Source: Paracoccaceae bacterium (GTDB lineage: Bacteria > Pseudomonadota > Alphaproteobacteria > Rhodobacterales > Rhodobacteraceae). Taken from it: 11,953 bases of DNA. Under the pieces are notes generated by a model. It searched no databases, was not told the DNA's origin, and saw nothing but the letters and a program-made list of their open reading frames with translations. The position numbers and the translations under genes are program-made. The DNA lies in the NCBI GenBank assembly GCA_020832725.1, contig JAFIEC010000072.1:1-11953 (forward strand), given 5' to 3'. Shown in pieces: positions 7,219 through 11,953 of this stretch (positions are counted from its first letter, which is position 1; the number at the start of each line of letters is the position of its first letter).

Positions 7219-7242
7219 TCGGCGCGCGCGGTTTCCTATCTT
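7215..7242 (+). promoter_or_regulatory. Candidate promoter for the small gene after fabD
   Basis: TTGATC (7215-7220) overlaps the fabD stop codon. It is followed by a 16-nt spacer and TATCTT (7237-7242), about 26 nt before the start at 7269. Both hexamers match consensus at four of six positions. It would let the small gene be expressed independently of fabD. Confidence 0.33.
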
Positions 7243-7268
7243 TCCGGAGAGGCTGAACGGAGGATGCC

Positions 7269-7679
7269 ATGGACGCGGAACGCAAGGCCCGGGCAGAGGA
7301 GGCGCGCGCGCGTATCCTCGCCTCGGGTAATCAGGACCTGATCGACCGCCTTTATCTGCTGGAGGCCAGTCAGGGCGCGCAGGGCCAGCATGGCGCGCAC
7401 GCCAATGCACCGGCGCCGTCCGCGCTCGGGGGGGCGTCGCTGCTGGGGACCGCCGCGGCGGTTGCAGGGGGTGTCTGGCTGGGCAACCTGCTGACCGGAA
7501 TGACCCTGTCGTCCGCCATGCGCGACGATTTCGGTGCCGTGGCCGAGGGCATGGGCCTTGACCCCGGCGCGCTGGGCCTCGGGACGCTGGCAAGCGCCGG
7601 TCTGATGGAGGATCTCGGCCTTTCAGACCTCGGCATCGGCGACATCGGCGAGGGGCTGGGCGACTTCTTCGACATCTGA
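7269..7679 (+). CDS. Small glycine-rich protein of unknown function
   Basis: I do not recognise a characterised family with confidence. The 136 residues fall into three parts. The first is a charged Ala/Arg/Glu-rich helix (1-35) with a leucine-rich end (LIDRLYLLEA). The second is a Gly/Ala-rich hydrophobic stretch (53-80, GGASLLGTAAAVAGGVWLG) resembling a glycine zipper. The third is an acidic Gly/Leu tail with repeated short D-(L/I)-G units ending GLGDFFDI. The middle recalls the C-terminal part of DUF2076-type proteins, but the match is too loose to assign. A membrane-associated or oligomerising role is conceivable. There is no clear N-terminal signal peptide. A strong GGAGG (7259-7263) lies 5 nt before the ATG, and codon use resembles the neighbours, so the gene looks real. 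It lies between fabD and fabG on the same strand, 50 bp after fabD. Confidence 0.8.
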   Translation: MDAERKARAEEARARILASGNQDLIDRLYLLEASQGAQGQHGAHANAPAPSALGGASLLGTAAAVAGGVWLGNLLTGMTLSSAMRDDFGAVAEGMGLDPGALGLGTLASAGLMEDLGLSDLGIGDIGEGLGDFFDI

Positions 7680-7723
7680 GGCCCGTGGCCGACAGCGCCA
7701 GCGCGGGGCCGGCGCGGGGCAGG

Positions 7724-7752
7724 TTGGCATCGCGGCCCGGTGCCGCTAGAGA
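7724..7752 (+). promoter_or_regulatory. Candidate promoter for fabG
   Basis: TTGGCA (7724-7729), a 17-nt spacer and TAGAGA (7747-7752) lie 27 nt before the fabG ATG in the 100-bp gap after the small gene. The -35 matches five of six consensus positions and the -10 three. Upstream of it the gap holds two direct copies of GCGCGGGGC (7701-7720) and no clear terminator. Confidence 0.4.
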
Positions 7753-7779
7753 GGCGCCGCCATCACAGGGGAGAGGCCC

Positions 7780-8517
7780 ATGTTCGACCTGAGCGGAAAG
7801 CGCGCGCTGATCACCGGCGCGACGGGGGGAATCGGCGGTGCGATCGCATCGGCGCTGCATGCCGCTGGTGCCGAGGTGGCGCTGTCGGGCACGCGTGAGG
7901 AGCCGCTGGCCGAACGCGTGGCCGCCCTGGGCGCACGCGCCCACGCGCTGGCCTGCAACCTGTCGGACCCGTCCGCAGTCGAGGCCCTGCCGGGGCGGGC
8001 GGCAGAGGCAATGGGCGGCGTGGACATTCTGGTCAACAACGCCGGGATCACCCGTGACGGGCTGTTCATGCGCATGTCCGACGAGGATTGGTCTGCCGTG
8101 CTCGAGGTGAACCTCACGGCAAGCTTTCGTCTGTGCCGGGGCGTTCTGCGCGGCATGATGAAGGCCCGCTGGGGCCGGATCGTGAACATCTCCTCGGTTG
8201 TCGGGGCCACCGGCAACCCGGGGCAGGGGAATTACGTGGCCTCAAAGGCGGGCCTGGTGGGCATGACCAAGGCGCTGGCCCAGGAAGTGGCCTCGCGCGG
8301 GGTGACGGCGAATTGCGTGGCACCGGGCTATATCGCCACCCCCATGACCGACAAGCTGAACGAGGAGCAGAACGCCCGCCTCATGGCCCATATCCCCGCG
8401 GGCCGCATGGGCACACCCGAGGATGTGGCTGCGGCGGTGCTCTATCTGGCAAGCCCGGGGGCCGCCTATGTCACCGGCCAGACGCTGCACGTGAACGGCG
8501 GGATGGCCATGATCTGA
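7780..8517 (+). CDS. fabG: 3-oxoacyl-[ACP] reductase FabG
   Basis: FabG is the NADPH-dependent reductase that turns 3-ketoacyl-ACP into 3-hydroxyacyl-ACP in each cycle of fatty-acid elongation. The 245 residues match the usual length of about 244. The short-chain dehydrogenase features are all present. The cofactor loop is GATGGIG (13-19) and NNAG is at 86-89. The catalytic tetrad is Asn111, Ser139, Tyr152 (YVASK) and Lys156, one position later than in E. coli FabG. PGYIATPMT follows, and the C-terminus HVNGGMAMI is typical of FabG rather than of other short-chain dehydrogenases. AGGGGAG lies 7 nt before the ATG. The gene is followed 250 bp later by acpP. GGGGC (8518-8522) and GCCCC (8526-8530) directly after the stop can form a short hairpin without a T-run. 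Confidence 0.96.
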   Translation: MFDLSGKRALITGATGGIGGAIASALHAAGAEVALSGTREEPLAERVAALGARAHALACNLSDPSAVEALPGRAAEAMGGVDILVNNAGITRDGLFMRMSDEDWSAVLEVNLTASFRLCRGVLRGMMKARWGRIVNISSVVGATGNPGQGNYVASKAGLVGMTKALAQEVASRGVTANCVAPGYIATPMTDKLNEEQNARLMAHIPAGRMGTPEDVAAAVLYLASPGAAYVTGQTLHVNGGMAMI

Positions 8518-8555
8518 GGGGCCGGGCCCCATGGGCGCGCGGTTTGCGAAATCGT

Positions 8556-8583
8556 TTGCCCCCGGATCGCTTTGTGCTATAGG
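8556..8583 (+). promoter_or_regulatory. Promoter upstream of acpP, with extended -10
   Basis: TTGCCC (8556-8561), a 16-nt spacer and TATAGG (8578-8583) lie within the 250-bp fabG-acpP gap. A TG at 8575-8576, one base before the -10, makes it an extended -10 element (TGCTATAGG). Transcription would begin near 8590 and give an unusually long leader of about 175 nt. acpP is normally one of the most highly expressed genes, which fits a separate strong promoter. The tRNA promoter in this window has a similar TGCTAAAG core. Confidence 0.55.
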
Positions 8584-8600
8584 CCCGCCCATCTGGCGGG
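8584..8600 (+). promoter_or_regulatory. Inverted repeat at the predicted acpP transcription start
   Basis: CCCGCC (8584-8589) and GGCGGG (8595-8600) are exact inverted copies separated by CATCT, directly after the -10 hexamer. A G-U pair and a G-C pair can extend the stem by two. The position overlaps the predicted +1, where an operator for a repressor could lie. Alternatively it is just the first stem-loop of the leader. Which protein would bind is unknown. Confidence 0.4.
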
Positions 8601-8613
8601 TCCCCCGGCACCC

Positions 8614-8746
8614 GACCGGACCGGGCGGTTGCAGGAGAATCCCGCCCCCGCGGCCGGTCTCCAGGGCCAGAGCGGTGCGAAAGGGCGGGTTCGCAACAGG
8701 CAACGCCGTCCGGCGCGGCCGGACGAGATCAGGCGGGGAAACCCGC
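8614..8746 (+). promoter_or_regulatory. Structured 5' leader of acpP (several stem-loops)
   Basis: Four foldable elements follow one another. The first is a long interrupted stem in which GACCGG (8614-8619) pairs with CCGGTC (8654-8659) and GGGCGG (8623-8628) with CCGCCC (8642-8647). The second is TGCGAA (8676-8681) with TTCGCA (8690-8695). The third is GTCCGG (8708-8713) with CCGGAC (8719-8724). The fourth is GCGGG (8733-8737) with CCCGC (8742-8746), closed by a GAAA tetraloop just before the GAGGA ribosome site (8754-8758). No known riboswitch is recognised. The stems may protect the mRNA or tune translation. High GC content makes chance pairing common, so the leader is a suggestion. Confidence 0.4.
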
Positions 8747-8767
8747 AGAATATGAGGAACGGACAAC

Positions 8768-9001
8768 ATGAGCGACATCGCGGATCGCGTGAAGAAGATC
8801 GTGGTCGAACATCTCGGCGTGGACGAGGACAAGGTGACCGACACCGCGTCGTTCATCGACGATCTGGGTGCCGACAGCCTTGACACTGTCGAGCTTGTCA
8901 TGGCCTTCGAGGAGGAATTCGGGATCGAGATCCCCGACGACGCGGCCGAAACGATCCAGACTTTCGGCGACGCGGTGAAGTTCATCACCGACGCTCAGTA
9001 A
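8768..9001 (+). CDS. acpP: Acyl carrier protein AcpP
   Basis: AcpP carries the growing acyl chain on a 4'-phosphopantetheine arm in fatty-acid synthesis and also donates acyl groups for lipid A and phospholipids. The 77 residues are acidic and match the usual length exactly. The arm is attached to Ser37 in the hallmark GADSLDTVELVMAFEEEF (34-51). The IPDDAAETIQTFGDAV segment forms the last helices. GAGGA (8754-8758) lies 9 nt before the ATG. The gene follows fabD and fabG on the same strand but has its own promoter-like sequence and a hairpin after it, so it is probably transcribed largely on its own. fabF, a frequent next neighbour, does not follow. Confidence 0.98.
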   Translation: MSDIADRVKKIVVEHLGVDEDKVTDTASFIDDLGADSLDTVELVMAFEEEFGIEIPDDAAETIQTFGDAVKFITDAQ

Positions 9002-9014
9002 GGGCCTCGTTGCT

Positions 9015-9032
9015 CCGGGCCGAATGGCCCGG
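9015..9032 (+). terminator. Hairpin shortly after acpP
   Basis: CCGGGCC (9015-9021) pairs with GGCCCGG (9026-9032) over a GAAT loop, 14 nt after the acpP stop. The 7-bp, all-GC stem is very stable, but no T-run follows. It may protect the 3' end of the message or help termination together with the second hairpin at 9051-9081. Confidence 0.5.
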
Positions 9033-9050
9033 GACGGTCCTCATGGGATC

Positions 9051-9081
9051 TGGCGCGCCTCTGGCAAGGGGCGCGCCATTT
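9051..9081 (+). terminator. Probable rho-independent terminator of acpP
   Basis: TGGCGCGCC (9051-9059) pairs with GGCGCGCCA (9070-9078) as a perfect 9-bp stem with a 10-nt loop, followed by a short TTT (9079-9081). The two arms each contain the self-complementary octamer GGCGCGCC. This is the best terminator candidate in the window and separates acpP from the hydrolase gene. The T-run is short, so efficiency is uncertain. Confidence 0.55.
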
Positions 9082-9137
9082 GCGTATCTGAAGAAGAGAG
9101 TGACCGGGGCGGGCGCGCAGCCCGGCAGGAGGCGACG

Positions 9138-10067
9138 ATGACGGACGCGGACCCCTTCATTCTCGATTTCGACCCCGCTCCGGGCGTGGCCGACGAGGTA
9201 GCCCCCGGCGTGCGGCGGGTGCTGGCGCCCAACGCCTCGCCCATGACCTTTCGGGGCACCAACACCTATCTGGTGGGCACGGAGGCGGTGGCGATCATCG
9301 ATCCGGGGCCGGGCGATGCAGGCCATCTGGAGGCGATCCTGGCCGCAGTTGGACCAGAGGCGCGGGTCAGCCATGTCGTGGTGACCCATGCGCACAGCGA
9401 TCACTCGACCCTTGCCCCCGCGCTGGCACGTGCCACCGGCGCACCCATCTGCGGCTTCGGGCCCCCCGGTGCGGGGCGCGCGCCCGACATGGAGCGGATG
9501 GCCGCCGAAGGCGCGCTGGGCGGCGGCGAGGGGGTGGACGAGGGCTTTGCCCCCGACATCCTGCTGGGCGAGGGCGACGTGCTGGAGGGGCCGGGCTGGC
9601 GGCTGGAGGCGCTGTGGACCCCGGGGCATTTTGCGGGGCATCTGTCGTTCGCGCTGGCGGATGCGGGGGTGCTGTTCAGCGGCGATGCGGTGATGAGCTG
9701 GTCGACCACGCTGGTCTCGCCGCCCGATGGCGACCTCACCGCCTTCATGGCCGCGATGGCCCGGCTGCAGCAGCGTGACGACCGGCTCTATCTGCCGGGA
9801 CATGGCGCGCCGCTGCCCGAGCCGGGGCGCATGCTGGCCCACCAGATCGCCCACAGGCAGGCCCGCGAGGCGCAGATCCTGGCAGCGCTGGCCGCCGGGC
9901 CCGACGATGCTGCGGGGCTGGCGGGGCGCATCTATACGGGGCTCGCGCCTGCGCTGCTGCCCATGGCCGCGCGCAACGTGCTGGCACATCTGATCGATCT
10001 TGCCCGCAGGGAGCTGGTCACGCCCGAAGGCGGCCTGTCGGCCGCTGCCCGATTCCGCCGCCTCTGA
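9138..10067 (+). CDS. Metallo-beta-lactamase-fold hydrolase, LACTB2-like
   Basis: The 309 residues form a metallo-beta-lactamase fold followed by a helical, winged-helix-like C-terminus (about 235-309), the layout of LACTB2-type proteins. Human LACTB2 is an RNA endonuclease. Bacterial relatives are mostly uncharacterised, so substrate is open. The metal ligands are visible: HAHSDH (84-89, with His84, His86, Asp88, His89), His164 in TPGH, Asp183 in FSGDAV and His222 in LPGHG. NTYLVG (42-47) is the usual start of the first sheet. The start at 9138 has a perfect AGGAGG (9127-9132) 5 nt upstream. A longer frame from 9024 would begin inside the acpP terminator hairpins and is rejected. No signal peptide is seen, so the enzyme is cytoplasmic. 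A weak TGGCAA / TATCTG pair (9062-9067 and 9085-9090, 17-nt spacer) may be its promoter. Confidence 0.92.
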   Translation: MTDADPFILDFDPAPGVADEVAPGVRRVLAPNASPMTFRGTNTYLVGTEAVAIIDPGPGDAGHLEAILAAVGPEARVSHVVVTHAHSDHSTLAPALARATGAPICGFGPPGAGRAPDMERMAAEGALGGGEGVDEGFAPDILLGEGDVLEGPGWRLEALWTPGHFAGHLSFALADAGVLFSGDAVMSWSTTLVSPPDGDLTAFMAAMARLQQRDDRLYLPGHGAPLPEPGRMLAHQIAHRQAREAQILAALAAGPDDAAGLAGRIYTGLAPALLPMAARNVLAHLIDLARRELVTPEGGLSAAARFRRL

Positions 10068-10090
10068 GGCGTTTTCGCGGCCACACCCTC

Positions 10091-10119
10091 TGGACGCCGC
10101 CCCGACCCGGTGCTAAAGC
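10091..10119 (+). promoter_or_regulatory. Candidate tRNA-Asn promoter
   Basis: TGGACG (10091-10096), a 17-nt spacer and TAAAGC (10114-10119), with TG at 10111-10112 just before the -10, lie 14 nt upstream of the tRNA. The extended -10 resembles that of acpP (TGCTATAGG). The position suits a short tRNA leader. Confidence 0.4.
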
Positions 10120-10132
10120 GCCCCTCGCGTGT

Positions 10133-10207
10133 TCCGGCGTAGCTCAGTGGTAGAGCAGTTGACTGTTAATCAATTGGTCGTAGGTTCGAATCCTACCGCC
10201 GGAGCCA
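10133..10207 (+). tRNA. tRNA-Asn (anticodon GTT)
   Basis: The 75-nt gene folds as a full cloverleaf. The acceptor stem is TCCGGCG (10133-10139) with CGCCGGA (10197-10203). The D arm is GCTC-AGTGGTA-GAGC. The anticodon stem GTTGA/TCAAT closes the loop CTGTTAA with anticodon GTT. The T arm is TAGG-TTCGAAT-CCTA. The discriminator base is G and CCA is encoded (10205-10207). It decodes AAC and AAT. It stands alone between the hydrolase gene and topA. Confidence 0.97.
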
Positions 10208-10309
10208 GTGCTTTCCCCATTTCTGTCCAGTGCGTGCGGGTCTGCCGGTGGCGGCGGATTTGCGGCCTGGAATCGCGGAGCAGGACCCCGGGGGCGACGG
10301 GGCATCCCA

Positions 10310-10338
10310 TTGACAGGCCCGCGCTTCGGCCCCAAGGT
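10310..10338 (+). promoter_or_regulatory. Candidate topA promoter
   Basis: A perfect TTGACA (10310-10315), a 17-nt spacer and CAAGGT (10333-10338) lie about 44 nt before the topA start. The -10 keeps only the key A and T, as in the two other TTGACA/TTGACG promoters of this window. It would allow topA to be expressed independently of the tRNA upstream. Confidence 0.4.
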
Positions 10339-10381
10339 CCGGCGCCATTGGCGGGCGCTGGTTCGCCCGGAAGGATGATCC

Positions 10382-11953
10382 ATGGCTGTCGTCGTCGTCG
10401 AATCGCCTGCCAAGGCGAAAACGATCAACAAGTATCTGGGGCCCGATTTCACGGTTCTCGCCTCCTACGGGCATGTGCGCGACCTGCCGGCCAAGGACGG
10501 ATCGGTGGACCCGGAGCAGGGTTTCGACATGAAGTGGGAGGTCTCGCCGGGCGCGCAGAAGCATCTGCGCGCGATCGCCGACGCCCTCGCCGATGACAAC
10601 CGGCTGATCCTCGCCACCGACCCCGACCGCGAGGGAGAGGCGATCTCGTGGCATCTGCTGGATGCGCTGCAGCGCAGGCGGGCCATCGGCAAGGGCACCC
10701 GGGTGGAGCGGGTGGTGTTCAATGCCATCACCCGCAATGCCGTGACCGAGGCGATGAAGGCCCCGCGGGAGATCGACATGGCGCTGGTGGAGGCCTATCT
10801 GGCCCGCCGCGCGCTGGACTACCTTGTGGGTTTTACCCTGTCGCCGGTGCTGTGGCGCAAGCTGCCGGGAGCCAAGTCTGCGGGCCGGGTGCAGTCGGTC
10901 GCGCTCAAGGTGATCGTCCGGCGCGAGATGGAGATCGAGAAGTTCCGCGCCGAGGAATACTGGACGGTCAGCGCGGCCCTGCTTACGCCCCGGGGCAAGC
11001 CCGTGGAGGCCCGGCTGGTGGAGCGGGGCGGCGAAAAGCTCGACAAGATGAGCCTGCGCAGCGCCGCCGATGCCGAGCTGGCGGTGCAGGCGGTGGCCTC
11101 GCGAGCGCTGAGCGTGCAATCGGTCGAGGCCCGGCCCGCTAACCGCAACCCTGCGGCGCCCTTCATGACATCCACCCTGCAGCAGGAAGCCAGCCGCAAG
11201 TTCGGCATGGGCGCGCGGCAATGCATGAGCGCGGCCCAGCGGCTCTATGAGGCGGGCCATATCACCTACATGCGTACCGACGGCATCGACATGGCGCCCG
11301 AGGCGGTCATGGCCGCCCGCGACGAGATCTCCCGGCGGTTCGGGGCCGAATACGTGCCGAAAAGCCCGCGCATGTACAAGAACAAGGCCAAGAACGCCCA
11401 GGAGGCGCATGAGTGCATCCGGCCCACCGACATCGGCCGTGACCCGGCGGCGCTGGGCCTGTCCGATTCCGATCAGCGGCGGCTCTACGAGCTGATCTGG
11501 AAACGGACGATCGCCTGCCAGATGGAGGCCGCGCGGCTGGAGCGCACGAGTGTGGATATCGGCAGTGCCGATAGCGGCGTGCGGCTGCGCGCTTCGGGGC
11601 AGGTGGTGCTGTTCGACGGCTTTCTCAAGGTCTACGAGGAGGGGCGTGACGACGACGGCACCGAGGATGGTGACGGCGCACGCCTGCCGCAGATGGCCGT
11701 GGGCGAGGCGCTGCGTGCCGATGCCGGGGCCTATGGCGGCGAGGGACGCGGGACGGGCGAGCGGCGCCTGTCGGCGGATGCCGCCGTGCAGGCGGTCCAG
11801 AGCTTCACCCAGCCGCCGCCCCGCTTTACCGAGGCCACGCTGGTCAAGAAGATGGAAGAGCTGGGCATCGGCCGGCCCTCCACCTATGCCAGCATCGTCT
11901 CGACCATCCAGGAACGGGGCTATGTCACCAAGGACCGCAATCGCCTGATCCAC
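10382..11953 (+). CDS. topA: DNA topoisomerase I (type IA), partial at the 3' end
   Basis: TopA relaxes negative supercoils by cutting one strand and passing the other through, which keeps superhelical density in balance during transcription. The frame starts at 10382 after AAGGA (10371-10375) and is open to the window edge, giving 524 codons of a protein normally above 800. The N-terminal Toprim domain begins MAVVVVESPAKAKTI and contains the metal-binding ATDPDREGE (78-86). LPGAKSAGRVQSVAL belongs to the DNA-gate region. The catalytic tyrosine is Tyr296 in ITYMRTDG. QEAHECIRPT and EELGIGRPSTYASI follow in the usual order. The end of the core and the C-terminal zinc or DNA-binding domains lie beyond the window. 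All expected active-site residues are intact. The gene follows tRNA-Asn with a 174-bp gap; dprA, often next to topA in related genomes, is not seen upstream. Confidence 0.98.
   Translation, partial: MAVVVVESPAKAKTINKYLGPDFTVLASYGHVRDLPAKDGSVDPEQGFDMKWEVSPGAQKHLRAIADALADDNRLILATDPDREGEAISWHLLDALQRRRAIGKGTRVERVVFNAITRNAVTEAMKAPREIDMALVEAYLARRALDYLVGFTLSPVLWRKLPGAKSAGRVQSVALKVIVRREMEIEKFRAEEYWTVSAALLTPRGKPVEARLVERGGEKLDKMSLRSAADAELAVQAVASRALSVQSVEARPANRNPAAPFMTSTLQQEASRKFGMGARQCMSAAQRLYEAGHITYMRTDGIDMAPEAVMAARDEISRRFGAEYVPKSPRMYKNKAKNAQEAHECIRPTDIGRDPAALGLSDSDQRRLYELIWKRTIACQMEAARLERTSVDIGSADSGVRLRASGQVVLFDGFLKVYEEGRDDDGTEDGDGARLPQMAVGEALRADAGAYGGEGRGTGERRLSADAAVQAVQSFTQPPPRFTEATLVKKMEELGIGRPSTYASIVSTIQERGYVTKDRNRLIH

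Noticed and set aside
6220..7944. A 574-codon minus-strand frame opposite fabD, the small gene and fabG
   Set aside because: It crosses three supported genes with conserved catalytic residues on the plus strand. It has no domain or plausible start context.
8531..8755. A 74-codon frame in the fabG-acpP gap as a small gene
   Set aside because: It has no ribosome site, and it overlaps the acpP promoter and leader stems. The Pro/Arg-rich product resembles other GC-driven artefacts.
10129..10596. A 155-codon plus-strand frame starting in the tRNA region
   Set aside because: Its first residues (SSVVEQLTVNQLVVGSNPTA) are the familiar false translation of a tRNA gene. The rest overlaps topA in another frame.
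10193..11953. A 586-codon minus-strand frame opposite topA
   Set aside because: It runs over tRNA-proximal DNA and topA, whose Toprim and active-site motifs are intact. The antisense translation has no recognisable family.
1..11953. Signs of a mobile element, defence system, CRISPR array or biosynthetic cluster
   Set aside because: I saw no transposase, integrase, spaced repeat array, attachment site or clustered accessory genes. Base composition and codon use look uniform across the window.

Overview
This 11,953-base window reads as ordinary chromosomal DNA from a high-GC alphaproteobacterium, most likely of the Rhodobacterales. That placement is an inference from three things: the very GC-rich codon use, the feel of the protein sequences, and the fabD / small gene / fabG / acpP cluster. 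No plasmid, phage, transposon or CRISPR signal is visible. Nearly all the DNA is explained by ten protein genes, one tRNA and short intergenic regions. The many long reading frames on the opposite strand of these genes are composition artefacts.

The left part (1-3896) is on the minus strand. Read in the direction of transcription it holds glmU, glmS and a class IV aminotransferase that runs off the window at base 1. GlmS makes glucosamine-6-phosphate. GlmU performs the last two steps to UDP-GlcNAc, the precursor of peptidoglycan and lipid A. GlmM, which acts between them, is not here. A divergent region (3897-4109) separates glmU from a plus-strand HAD phosphatase of the Gph (phosphoglycolate phosphatase) type. 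That gene is followed by an orphan DegT/DnrJ/EryC1/StrS-type aminotransferase (4912-6150).

The centre (6256-9001) is a fatty-acid synthesis block on the plus strand: fabD, a small glycine-rich protein of unknown function, fabG and acpP. FabD loads malonyl groups onto AcpP, and FabG reduces the 3-ketoacyl-AcpP intermediates. A tandem 28-bp repeat with hairpins lies in front of fabD. The acpP gene has its own promoter-like sequence and a long leader with several predicted stem-loops. The condensing enzyme gene fabF, often found directly after acpP, is absent from this position.

The right part (9138-11953) holds a metallo-beta-lactamase-fold hydrolase of the LACTB2 type, a tRNA-Asn(GTT) gene and the first 524 codons of topA (DNA topoisomerase I), which is cut by the window end.

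I did not find a convincing undescribed system. The items most worth a second look are the structured acpP leader, the hairpin-forming tandem repeat before fabD, the small unknown gene inside the fab cluster, and the orphan DegT-family aminotransferase.
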